From Thermohalobaculum sp050043005 (GTDB lineage: Bacteria > Pseudomonadota > Alphaproteobacteria > Rhodobacterales > Rhodobacteraceae): a DNA stretch of 64,000 nt. Shown piece by piece: positions 45,473-53,237 of this stretch. The stretch lies in contig JBHJIZ010000130.1 of assembly GCA_050043005.1 (NCBI GenBank), positions 1 to 64,000 on the forward strand. Direction: 5' to 3'. The notes under the pieces were generated by a model, which saw only the letters and a list, made by a program, of their open reading frames with translations, searched no databases and was not told the DNA's origin. Every line of letters begins with the position of its first letter. Position 1 is the first letter of the stretch. The position numbers and the translations under genes were made by a program.

Positions 45473-47311
45473 TCACTCCGCCGCCGCAATGCCGATCATG
45501 CCGCCGGACTGCCTGTTCCAGAGATTGGCGTACAGGCCACCCTTTGCAAGGAGCGTGTCATGCGCACCCATCTCGACGATCCGGCCCTGGTCCATGACGA
45601 CGATCCGGTCCATCCGGCGGATGGTGGACAGCCGGTGCGCGATTGCGATCACCGTCTTGCCCTGCATGACACCGTAGAGCGTGTCCTGGATGGCGGCCTC
45701 GACCTCGGAATCCAATGCCGAAGGCGCCTCGTCCAGCACCAGGATCGGCGCGTCCTTCAGGATCACCCGCGCCAGCGCGATCCGCTGCCGCTGGCCGCCC
45801 GAAAGCTTCACGCCCCGTTCGCCAACCTGGGCGTTGTAACCCGTGTTGCCGGTCGGGTCGGAGAGCCCGAGGATGAACTCGTGCGCCTCGGCCCGGTTGG
45901 CGGCCTGGATCATCTCGGCCTCGGTCGCGTCCGGCTTGCCGTAGAGGATGTTCGCCCGGATCGACCGGTGCAGCAGCGAGCTGTCCTGCGTCACCATCCC
46001 GATCTGCGCGCGCAAGCTGTCCTGCGTGACATGCGCGATGTCCTGCCCGTCGATCAGGATGCGCCCCTGCTCGGTATCGCGGAACCGCATCAGCAGGTTG
46101 ACGAGGCTGGACTTCCCCGCGCCGGACCGTCCGACAAGACCAACCTTCTCGCCACCTGCGATATCGAGCGTGACACCATCCAATCCGCCAAAACCCTTGC
46201 CATAGTGGTGATGCAGGGCCTCGAACCGGATGCTGGCCTCGGCGATCCGAAGCATTCCCGCGTTCGGGTCATCGACGACGTCATGGTCGACCGCAATCGA
46301 GCGCAGGCCCTCGTTGATCACGCCGAAATGCTCGAACAGGCGGATGACGACCCACATGATCCAGCCGGACATGCCGTTCAGACGGATACACAGGGCCGAG
46401 GCCGCTGCGACCTCGCCGATCGAGACGACGCCACTTTGCCAGAGCATGATCGCGGGCGTCAGCACGCCGATCAGCAAGAGCCCGTTGATGGCCGTCAGTC
46501 CCAGCGACAGCTCGGTCATCAACCGCAGGAACCGCTGGAACCGCAGGCGCAGCCGCTTCATCGCGGACAGCACATAGGCTTCCTCGCGTCCGTCCTGGGC
46601 GAACAGCTTCACCGTCTCGATATTGGCATAGGCATCGACCACGCGGCCGGTCACCATCGAGCGCGCATCGGACCATTTCTCGGACGCCGAGGACACGCGC
46701 AGCGCGACGTTGCGGACATAGAGCCCGTAGATCAGCAGCCACAGGATCAGCGGCAGCGCCAGCCAGACCGAAATCTGACCCAGCACCAGAGCGGCCCCCA
46801 GCGCGTAGGTTCCGGCATACCAGAGACCCTCGAACGCCATGTCGGTCGAGTCCTCGCCCGCCGGACCGGTCTGCATGACGCGGTTCGACAGCCGGCCGGC
46901 AAAGTCGGACTGGAAGAAACCCATCGACTGGCCCAGCATATGGGTGTGCGCACGCCAACGAACCTGTTCCTGCATGTTCGAGGCCAGCGTCTGTTCCAGG
47001 AACAGGTGGTTCAGCGCGATCGCCAACGGACGCGCAATCAGGATGAGCAGTGCCGCCGCGATCACCTCGACATGATGCTCGGCCCAGAACGCACGCGGCC
47101 CCGCTTCGGTCATCAGGTCGATCAGACGGCCGGAATAGAAGATCAGACCGCTTTCCATCAGGGCGGCGATCAGACCGGTCAGCGCGATCCATGGAATGTA
47201 GCGACGCATCGATGACAGGTGCGAGCGGTAGAACGCCCAGAGCCTGCGCGGCGGGGTTCCGCCAGCATGTGGCGCGAAGGGATCAACGAGGTTTTCAAAT
47301 GTACGAAACAT
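45473..47311 (-). CDS. ABC exporter half-transporter (paralog 1 of cluster), altered Walker B tail
   Basis: A 612-aa exporter and the first gene of the operon. The membrane domain is followed by Walker A GRSGAGKSS, Q-loop VTQDSSLLH and signature LSGGQRQRIALARVI. The Walker B/D-loop reads LDEAPSALD, where its two paralogs and most of the family have LDEATSALD. The catalytic Glu is retained, so activity is still expected. It ends GGLYANLWNRQSGGMIGI. ATG 47311 follows GGAAACA. Heterodimerisation with paralog 2 or 3 is possible, as for TmrAB-type pairs. Confidence 0.92.
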   Translation of the reverse strand: MFRTFENLVDPFAPHAGGTPPRRLWAFYRSHLSSMRRYIPWIALTGLIAALMESGLIFYSGRLIDLMTEAGPRAFWAEHHVEVIAAALLILIARPLAIALNHLFLEQTLASNMQEQVRWRAHTHMLGQSMGFFQSDFAGRLSNRVMQTGPAGEDSTDMAFEGLWYAGTYALGAALVLGQISVWLALPLILWLLIYGLYVRNVALRVSSASEKWSDARSMVTGRVVDAYANIETVKLFAQDGREEAYVLSAMKRLRLRFQRFLRLMTELSLGLTAINGLLLIGVLTPAIMLWQSGVVSIGEVAAASALCIRLNGMSGWIMWVVIRLFEHFGVINEGLRSIAVDHDVVDDPNAGMLRIAEASIRFEALHHHYGKGFGGLDGVTLDIAGGEKVGLVGRSGAGKSSLVNLLMRFRDTEQGRILIDGQDIAHVTQDSLRAQIGMVTQDSSLLHRSIRANILYGKPDATEAEMIQAANRAEAHEFILGLSDPTGNTGYNAQVGERGVKLSGGQRQRIALARVILKDAPILVLDEAPSALDSEVEAAIQDTLYGVMQGKTVIAIAHRLSTIRRMDRIVVMDQGRIVEMGAHDTLLAKGGLYANLWNRQSGGMIGIAAAE

Positions 47312-47699
47312 GGTCGTGTTTCCATCGTAGCGATGTCGGGAACACATTCTGGGGGTAGCCCAACAGGATGCGGTGGCGAAAAACTGCGTACGAGTAACCG
47401 GGCCGTCACGCGGCCAAACGGTTCTTCGACTAGGGACGCTGGGGTCGCGTCAGCTAAGTCGACTGCAGTAAATCAAGCACACCATCGAAGTCTCCTGTTC
47501 GGAAGCCGCTATCTAGCCGAATCTTCCGCAGAGTGGAAGTGACAGGACGATGACGCTGCAACTCAAGCGGGAAGGGATGCATTCCTGCCACATTCTGCGT
47601 CTCAGCCAATATTGACTTGGATGCAGGGTTCTGCCACCCGCGAATGCGAGCATGGCCGCGTCAGACGGCGCTCGCGAGACGATGACAGGAGCGGACCCG
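47312..47699. other. Intergenic region between the exporter operon and hemF
   Basis: About 390 bases separating two divergent units, expected to hold both promoters. Short frames here have no family resemblance. No FNR-type TTGAT-N4-ATCAA box was found upstream of hemF. AGGAG at 47687-47691 is the hemF ribosome site. Confidence 0.5.
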
Positions 47700-48590
47700 A
47701 TGACCGAGATGACCGAGCAGAAAGACCGTGCAGCCGCCTGGTTCTCCGCGTTGCGCGACCAGATCTGTGCGGCCTTCGAGGGGCTGGAAGACAAGCAGCT
47801 CACCGGTCCTTTTGCCGATCTGCCGCCCGGGCGGTTCGAGCGGTCCGAGACCCGGCGTGCGGGAGAGGGCGAAGGCGATCAGGGCGGCGGCGTCATGTCT
47901 GTGATGCGCGGGGGGCGCTGCTTCGAGAAGGTCGGTGTCAACGTCTCGGCGGTTTACGGAACGCTGGGTGAGCGGGCACAGAAATCGCTGACAGCGCGCC
48001 ATGAGATCCCCGGTCTGACCGAGGATCCGCGTTTCTGGGCTTCTGGCATTTCCCTGGTGGCGCACATGCGTTCGCCCAAGGTGCCGGCGGTACACATGCA
48101 CACGCGGATGTTCTGGACGACGGGAGCATGGTGGTTCGGTGGCGGCTCGGACCTGCACCCGATGCAGCCGGTCGACGAGGACACTGCGTTCTTCCACAAG
48201 GTGCTCGAGGACGCGTGCGACAAGCACCACGCGGACTACTACCCGAAGTTCAAGGCCTGGGCCGACGACTACTTCCTGATCCGGCACCGGCACGAGGCAC
48301 GCGGTGTCGGCGGGATCTTTTATGACGATCTTTGCACTGGCGACTGGGAGGCGGACTTTGGCTTCACCCAGGATGTCGGGCGCGCATTCCTGGATGCCTG
48401 GGTCCCGATCGCCGAGAAACGAATGAACGAGACTTGGACGAACGAGGACCGCGAACACCAACTGTTCCGCCGCGGCCGCTATGCCGAGTTCAACCTGGTC
48501 TGGGACCGCGGCACCAAGTTCGGGCTGGAAACCGGGCACAACATCGAAGCCGTTCTGATGTCGATGCCGCCGGTTGCAACCTGGCCGTGA
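47700..48590 (+). CDS. hemF: Oxygen-dependent coproporphyrinogen III oxidase
   Basis: A 296-aa cytoplasmic heme-biosynthesis enzyme that decarboxylates coproporphyrinogen III to protoporphyrinogen IX using O2. Family blocks in order are GGRCFEKVGVNVSAVYG, VPAVHMHTRMFWT, WWFGGGSDLHPM, a metal/substrate histidine region KHHADYYPKFK, GGIFYDDL, and the C-terminal GRYAEFNLVWDRGTKFGLE. ATG 47700 is preferred because AGGAG lies eight bases upstream and the length then equals E. coli HemF (299 aa). In-frame ATGs at 47652 and 47682 are alternatives. A decayed second copy of its 3' third lies at 50.1-50.4 kb. Confidence 0.96.
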   Translation: MTEMTEQKDRAAAWFSALRDQICAAFEGLEDKQLTGPFADLPPGRFERSETRRAGEGEGDQGGGVMSVMRGGRCFEKVGVNVSAVYGTLGERAQKSLTARHEIPGLTEDPRFWASGISLVAHMRSPKVPAVHMHTRMFWTTGAWWFGGGSDLHPMQPVDEDTAFFHKVLEDACDKHHADYYPKFKAWADDYFLIRHRHEARGVGGIFYDDLCTGDWEADFGFTQDVGRAFLDAWVPIAEKRMNETWTNEDREHQLFRRGRYAEFNLVWDRGTKFGLETGHNIEAVLMSMPPVATWP

Positions 48591-48611
48591 TCCCAGTCGC
48601 TGAACGTCAGT

Positions 48612-48639
48612 GGCGCCAGGTCACGGGCGCCAGGTCACG
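48612..48639. repeat. 14-bp perfect tandem duplication across the Hint-gene stop codon
   Basis: GGCGCCAGGTCACG occurs twice with no gap (48612-48625 and 48626-48639). The duplication spans the stop of the minus-strand Hint gene. Removing one copy would give an ending WRH-stop instead of WRP-stop, so the coding effect is one residue. Confidence 0.85.
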
Positions 48640-49682
48640 TCCAGTTCGAGCCCTTTCGATAGGGAGCGGTCCAGGAAGACGCTTGCCTCCCACGGTTTGA
48701 CCGAGGCACGCACCGACGGATAGCTCGCGATCGTCTCCATCAACTCGGGGAAGATCGTCAGGATCTCGTCCCGCGTTTCGTGTCCCAGCACCTCCAAAGA
48801 GTGTTTTCCGGGATGGAAACTCTCCGTCAGGATACCTTCGGACCACACCAATTCGTGCTGATCGAACAACAGGTGGCAGTATCGGACAGTCCAGTAGCTG
48901 TCATCGAACCTGACGTTCGGAACCTTGCCGACGAGTGCCTTGGCGGGCACGAGAATTTCGGCAGCGCCGAACAAGAGCTCTGCCATGGCATTTCCCAGAA
49001 GAATGCGGTGCTGCGGAGAGACGACGAGATCGCGCGTGTTCCCCAGCGCGCCGCGCTCGATCCTGACCGGCGTCATCGACCCGCCCGCCGCGACGTCGCG
49101 CATCCCGATCCAGTTGAGCTTCTTGTAACCGTTGTCACCGGTCCGGATGAGATCCCCGGGGCAAAGATCTTCCACGGGAACCGGACCGGCGGCTGTTTCG
49201 ATCAAGGTCCCGGACGCAAAACAAATGAAATCCGAGAACGGTCGTTGCGAGTTCTCGGTGACGACGCCGACGATCGTGAGGTCCAACCCTCCTGCAGGGA
49301 CGTCAGGAATGTTCGGACCGATGACCGCGATGAACGCGACTTGCTCGCCGGGATCGGCCCCGGCGACCGTGCCATTGCCGACATTGCCGTCATTGTTCAG
49401 ATCGACATCGATGATCGCGAATACATATGTCGTCGTGCCGTCGGTCGCGGTGAAGGTGTATTCATAGATGGCCGCGACATCCGTTCCGCCGATGTTAACC
49501 GTCTGCCCCGGATCATCAGGCGTTTCGTTGGTCCCAGTGTCTCCATTAAACGTGGCATCGTTGTCGTCGATGGTCAGCGTGGAGAACGGGGTATCGATCG
49601 TGAATGTTGCACCGCTTCCGAGCGGCAGGCCGTTCGTCGGATAGTTTGTGTCTGCGCCGTTGACGGCTGCGATATCAGGCAT
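48621..49682 (-). CDS. Hint-domain protein, probably secreted (Hint_2 family)
   Basis: A 353-aa protein. The acidic N-terminal ~150 residues have strand-rich repeats and a calcium-loop-like DVDLNNDGNVGNG. A Hedgehog/intein-type Hint_2 domain starts at ICFASGTLIETAAGPVPVEDL, with the nucleophilic Cys, and continues with VVSPQHRILLG, the expected block-B-like His, and QHELVWSEGILTESFHPG. Such proteins are common in Rhodobacterales, often without a signal peptide and presumed to use type I secretion. AGGAGGGG precedes the ATG. Self-cleavage is inferred from the Hint fold. It converges on hemF 30 bases away. Confidence 0.85.
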   Translation of the reverse strand: MPDIAAVNGADTNYPTNGLPLGSGATFTIDTPFSTLTIDDNDATFNGDTGTNETPDDPGQTVNIGGTDVAAIYEYTFTATDGTTTYVFAIIDVDLNNDGNVGNGTVAGADPGEQVAFIAVIGPNIPDVPAGGLDLTIVGVVTENSQRPFSDFICFASGTLIETAAGPVPVEDLCPGDLIRTGDNGYKKLNWIGMRDVAAGGSMTPVRIERGALGNTRDLVVSPQHRILLGNAMAELLFGAAEILVPAKALVGKVPNVRFDDSYWTVRYCHLLFDQHELVWSEGILTESFHPGKHSLEVLGHETRDEILTIFPELMETIASYPSVRASVKPWEASVFLDRSLSKGLELDVTWRP

Positions 49683-49884
49683 TTTCCCCTCCTAAACATT
49701 TGCATCGTTCTTGATGTAAAATGCAGCGGCAATCCGGCTAATCTTTTACAAATCAACCAAAGTGATTGGACGATTGTGGCGTGCGCCCAGGCGCTGTTTG
49801 ACGAGAGGAGTCTTCGGTCTTGGCGCGGGGGCGGTGTTGGACCAAGCCACGGCTTCCGATAAGATCAAACCACTGTTTCTATTG

Positions 49885-50064
49885 GGAGATTCGGATTCGG
49901 ATCGCCACGCGCCCGAAGCCCCACGCCTGAATGGCTGGGAGCGAGACGTCGCCGGTTCGGCCCGGCAGTAGATTGTGGCAGGCTCTGCGCAATTGGGCGA
50001 AGATCGTGACGACCTCACGGACTCGATCGTGCCGTTTCAGAAATGTCCGACTTTGTCGACCAGC
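49885..50064 (+). pseudogene. Decayed 5' fragment of a Cys-cluster protein gene
   Basis: Bases 49921-49952 are identical over 32 positions to 52581-52612 in the intact Cys-cluster gene. The in-frame alignment continues for about 48 codons without indels (PRLNGWERDVA, then AQLGEDRDDLTDSIVPFQ against AQLGEDREDVTVSIVPYQ). A TAG stop replaces codon 17 of the aligned part. The fragment ends before any of the conserved cysteines and runs straight into a hemF fragment in another frame. The 200 bases upstream back to the Hint gene hold no other supported gene. Confidence 0.85.
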
Positions 50065-50069
50065 CCGTG

Positions 50070-50356
50070 CCCGGAGCGTTCGCGGCGTTTGCCATAGCGA
50101 CCGCTGCGCTGGCAACTGAACGCGAGACTTTGACTTCAATCAGAACGCAGCGTGAGCGTTCCTTGATGCTTATGTCCCGATTGCCGAAAAGCATATGGAC
50201 GAACGCTGGACCGACGAGGCCCGCGAGAACCAGCTTCTTCGCGGCAGCCGCCACGCCGAATTCAATCTGGTCTGCGACGGTGGCACCAAGTTCGGGCTGG
50301 CGACAGGTCACAGAATTGGAGCCCTGCCGGCGTCGATGCCTCCGGATGCAACCTGA
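50070..50356 (+). pseudogene. Decayed 3' fragment of a second hemF
   Basis: Translating from 50156 gives AFLDAYVPIAEKHMDERW, RHAEFNLVCDGGTKFGLATG and a final SMPPDAT-stop, closely matching the end of the intact HemF (AFLDAWVPIAEKRMNETW, AEFNLVWDRGTKFGLETG). The match extends upstream to about 50070 with two in-frame stops (around 50117-50119 and 50153-50155) and a 9-base deletion relative to GGIFYDD. Conserved aromatic and charged residues are already lost (VWDRG is VCDGG). It is clearly non-functional. Confidence 0.92.
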
Positions 50357-50480
50357 CCGCAAAGGTCGCGGCAACCACAAACGAACTGGCGTCTCTACCG
50401 TTCTACTTTGAGGCTCAAGCGCCAAGGTGTACAATTGGCCATAAGGCTGATTTCAGACGCCGCTACGCCGGGAGTTACCC

Positions 50481-50930
50481 GTGGCGCTTAGACGATTGAA
50501 GATTGCAACATGGATTGCCCTGCTCGGTCTGGTTCTTTCCGCATCGGCGTTCGGCATTTCGATACTGACGTACATCGCCAACAGCCGCCAATACGTCGAA
50601 ACGAACACGCTCGCCATGTTGGACAAACGTCTGAATTCAGAGGTCATCGCGGCAACGCAATCGGTCGGAGAGTGCTTGCGTGCTGTTGACGGATGCTTCC
50701 CGTCGGCCGATGCCGAAACGCTCCAGAATTTCTACGTGTTCTTTGGGTATCTCGACAGCGTGGCACACTGTGTCGAGCTTGGGCTTTGCTCGCGACCAAT
50801 TGCTGAAAACCTGCTCTCACCAGAGATCGAGGCAGCGATGCTGCTGAAAGGGTGGATCGAACAGACGAGAGCCGAACATGGGGATCAAAGTTATCTGACA
50901 GTGACGGAACGCGTCTTCCTGACGGAGTGA
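50481..50930 (+). CDS. Small single-pass membrane protein of unknown function
   Basis: A 149-aa protein with one N-terminal membrane helix (ATWIALLGLVLSASAFGISI) and a soluble helical C-terminal part containing four cysteines (GECLRAVDGCF and HCVELGLC), which could pair if periplasmic. The start is GTG with GGGAG six bases upstream. It lies 16 bases before the M48 lipoprotein gene, as the first gene of a seven-gene unit. I recognise no family. Confidence 0.65.
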   Translation: MALRRLKIATWIALLGLVLSASAFGISILTYIANSRQYVETNTLAMLDKRLNSEVIAATQSVGECLRAVDGCFPSADAETLQNFYVFFGYLDSVAHCVELGLCSRPIAENLLSPEIEAAMLLKGWIEQTRAEHGDQSYLTVTERVFLTE

Positions 50931-50946
50931 CAGGCCGGGGATCGAT

Positions 50947-52245
50947 ATGCTGAGAGTTTTAAAATTCCTTGTTCTTTCAGCTTTTGCCGCGGTGCTTTGG
51001 GGATGCGCGCCACCCAAGGCGCCGCAGGAAGCTTCGAGCCTGCACAGCGACATAGACAACGCGATTCTCGAGGTCTTTGGTAGCTTCGTTGTTCGTGGAC
51101 CGGCCCATGACCGGGCGCAGGAGATCTTCTCCCAGGTTGTTGAAACCGCAGATCCGGACCGGAACTTCTATCTGCGCGTCCTGCCGCATGACAGTCCGCA
51201 AGCATATTCGAATGGCGGGTCGATCGCATATGTCACAACGGGTGCAGCGCTGAGGGCAAACGATGCGCAACTCTTCATGATCCTTGCGCATGAGCTTGCG
51301 CACCTACAGGCTCAGAAGCTCGACGTTTCGCAGGATAAGCGGTCCGTAATCCGAAAAGCGGAACTCGTCCGAAACCTCACGGACCGAACAAACGACGGCC
51401 TGACGAACACACGCAGCCGAACGGACTGTTCGAGAGATGGCTTTGTTCCGCCACGGACCATGCTTGAGGCAGCAAATCCGATAGCGTTGGGAATCTGGGG
51501 AGTCGTCGCGACAGCGAAAGGCATCGTTTGCAGCGATGTTCTCAAAGCTGCACCATCTGGATTGAAATCTGTCTTTGGCGCACGGCGCAGCAACGCTTTG
51601 CAGGCGTTTCTGGCGTTGGAGAGCGACATGGACGCAATTGCATTCAAACTTGGCCAGAAGGCCGGATACGATCCGGCAGAGTTGGTATCCGCGTTTCATC
51701 TTCTGAACTCCGGTTCGCACATGCATCCATTCCTGCGCGACAGGGCCATGCGGCTGGGGTTCGGAGATCAACGAGGGGTTCCGATCGGAGCCGCGCCGGT
51801 CGCGCTGGGTGATCGTCTGACCGCCTCGGCTGTCGATCAACTCCACACCATCGGTCGGCTCGATCATGTTCTCGCAAGAGACCGCATCCGTAGGATACGT
51901 GATTTTGCGGAAGCGACAAAGGCGATCTATGGTTCGGTTCCGGCGTTTCAACGAGCCTATTTTTCCTATCTGATTACCTATGGCGGGGACATCGGCGTAG
52001 ATCCGGCTTGGTTGAGAGAGGCCATGACCGGCCTTCGCGCGTTGGGGGCCCGGTCAGTTGGGAACGACAAGGTTATTGGCCGCGTTTGGATGGGATGCCG
52101 GCGCGTCGCGCTTCAACCAACGTTCCGGGACGCGCTTGCGTCTTTCGCATCTGTCGACAACGCGAAACTCAATCGGGTTCTGGCAGAGTTCGTTCGTGAT
52201 CACCGATTTGTCCAGGAGGAAAGAGAATGCGATTTGCAGTCGTAG
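50947..52245 (+). CDS. M48-family zinc metalloprotease, predicted lipoprotein
   Basis: A 432-aa protein. The signal peptide ends in the lipobox LWGC, giving a lipid-anchored Cys20. The zinc site is HELAH (His115-His119) with the third ligand Glu225 in ALESDMDAIAFKLGQKAGYDP, exactly the ExDxxA arrangement of M48 proteases such as BepA and LoiP. An insertion with Cys residues separates the two motifs. The C-terminal half is helical and not TPR-like by eye. Likely an outer-membrane-facing protease in envelope quality control. It overlaps the next small gene by 19 bases. Confidence 0.85.
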   Translation: MLRVLKFLVLSAFAAVLWGCAPPKAPQEASSLHSDIDNAILEVFGSFVVRGPAHDRAQEIFSQVVETADPDRNFYLRVLPHDSPQAYSNGGSIAYVTTGAALRANDAQLFMILAHELAHLQAQKLDVSQDKRSVIRKAELVRNLTDRTNDGLTNTRSRTDCSRDGFVPPRTMLEAANPIALGIWGVVATAKGIVCSDVLKAAPSGLKSVFGARRSNALQAFLALESDMDAIAFKLGQKAGYDPAELVSAFHLLNSGSHMHPFLRDRAMRLGFGDQRGVPIGAAPVALGDRLTASAVDQLHTIGRLDHVLARDRIRRIRDFAEATKAIYGSVPAFQRAYFSYLITYGGDIGVDPAWLREAMTGLRALGARSVGNDKVIGRVWMGCRRVALQPTFRDALASFASVDNAKLNRVLAEFVRDHRFVQEERECDLQS

Positions 52246-52502
52246 CCCTTGCCTGCATCTGCACGTCCGCGTGCGTCGAAAGCGACAGAACACAACCGGA
52301 CACCGCGATCGGTCCCGTGCCTTCGGCGGCCCTTACGACCCCGTCTGCCGCAGCTGGAAACACCGGAATCGTGTTGCGCAAGGACGACCTGGAGTGCCTT
52401 CGTGACGAGGTGGAAAAGTCCTTGGCGGATGCGCCAGCAAAAGCGGAAGTGATCTTCAACGGGTTGAGGATCTGCGGGATTCGCACCGACCAGAAGTCTT
52501 GA
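52227..52502 (+). CDS. Small predicted lipoprotein
   Basis: A 91-aa protein beginning MRFAVVALACICTSACVES, a lipoprotein-type signal with a lipobox-like TSAC. The mature part has a Pro/Ala-rich linker and a short helical C-terminus with two more cysteines (LECLRDEVEK and LRICGIRT). AGGAAAGAG precedes the ATG inside the 3' end of the protease gene, so expression is coupled. The function is unknown; it may be a partner of the M48 protease. Confidence 0.65.
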   Translation: MRFAVVALACICTSACVESDRTQPDTAIGPVPSAALTTPSAAAGNTGIVLRKDDLECLRDEVEKSLADAPAKAEVIFNGLRICGIRTDQKS

Positions 52503-52556
52503 GATGGCGTTTCACTAATGTAACCTTCATCGCACATTTGCCGGGAGCAATGCGAA

Positions 52557-53237
52557 ATGGCCAATGAGGGTTCAGATCCGCCACGCCTGAATGGCTGGGA
52601 GCGAGACGTCGCAGAAGCGGCGGACGACATGATTGGCGCCGGAGTCGCGCAACTGGGCGAGGACCGCGAAGACGTCACCGTCTCGATCGTGCCTTACCAA
52701 AACCGTCCGCTCTTGCCGACCACACCGAAGCAAAAGCGGCGCTTCTGGGAGCAACTCGACAAACTCATGGATTTCGCCTTCCGCGAAGAGCCGGGTGTCG
52801 TCCGCCACGACCGCGAGGATGCCGAACAGGGACCGCTGATGGATGCCGCCTGCATCCTGTGCAAGGGGCAGTGCTGTCTGAACGGCGGGCCGAACAATGC
52901 GTTCCTGGAGGTCGAGGACATCCAGAGGTTCCGCATCCGCAATCCGGGTGCGACGCGCGAGGACATCAAGGCGGCGTACGAAGCGCTGATGCCCGAAGAA
53001 ACCAGTGTGATGTCGTGCGTGTTCCACGGGATCTATGGCTGCACTCTGCCGCGAGAGATGAGGTCCCAGCTTTGCAACTCCTTTGTTTGCCGGGGACAGT
53101 CGGTTCTTGCACAAGGTGCCGCAGCCGGAAACAAAGGTGCCGTGTTGCTCGCAGCACCACAGAATACGGCCGTCGCATCAGCAACCTTCGATACAGAAAA
53201 CGGTTACCGCCCGGTCGCAGCGGAGCGTGATCCTTGA
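52557..53237 (+). CDS. Cys-cluster family protein P0 (no N-terminal ribbon), coupled to adenylate cyclase
   Basis: A 226-aa soluble protein and one of four paralogs in this window. A shared middle domain (DVTVSIVPYQNRPLLP) precedes an eight-cysteine C-terminal domain: Cys99, 102, 106 and 107 (CILCKGQCC), then Cys154, 162, 173 and 178 (C-x7-C-x10-C-x4-C). The CxxC...CC arrangement is reminiscent of the YkgJ/CxxCxxCC putative zinc- or iron-chelating family (PF03692), but with one extra residue before CC. Unlike P1-P3 it lacks the N-terminal four-Cys ribbon. Its stop overlaps the TTG start of a class III cyclase. Metal or Fe-S binding is inferred; the function is unknown. Confidence 0.8.
   Translation: MANEGSDPPRLNGWERDVAEAADDMIGAGVAQLGEDREDVTVSIVPYQNRPLLPTTPKQKRRFWEQLDKLMDFAFREEPGVVRHDREDAEQGPLMDAACILCKGQCCLNGGPNNAFLEVEDIQRFRIRNPGATREDIKAAYEALMPEETSVMSCVFHGIYGCTLPREMRSQLCNSFVCRGQSVLAQGAAAGNKGAVLLAAPQNTAVASATFDTENGYRPVAAERDP

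Noticed and set aside
45431..47215. 594-codon plus-strand frame opposite exporter paralog 1
   Set aside because: Composition is His/Asp/Gln/Arg-rich without domains, typical of antisense of a GC-rich membrane gene.
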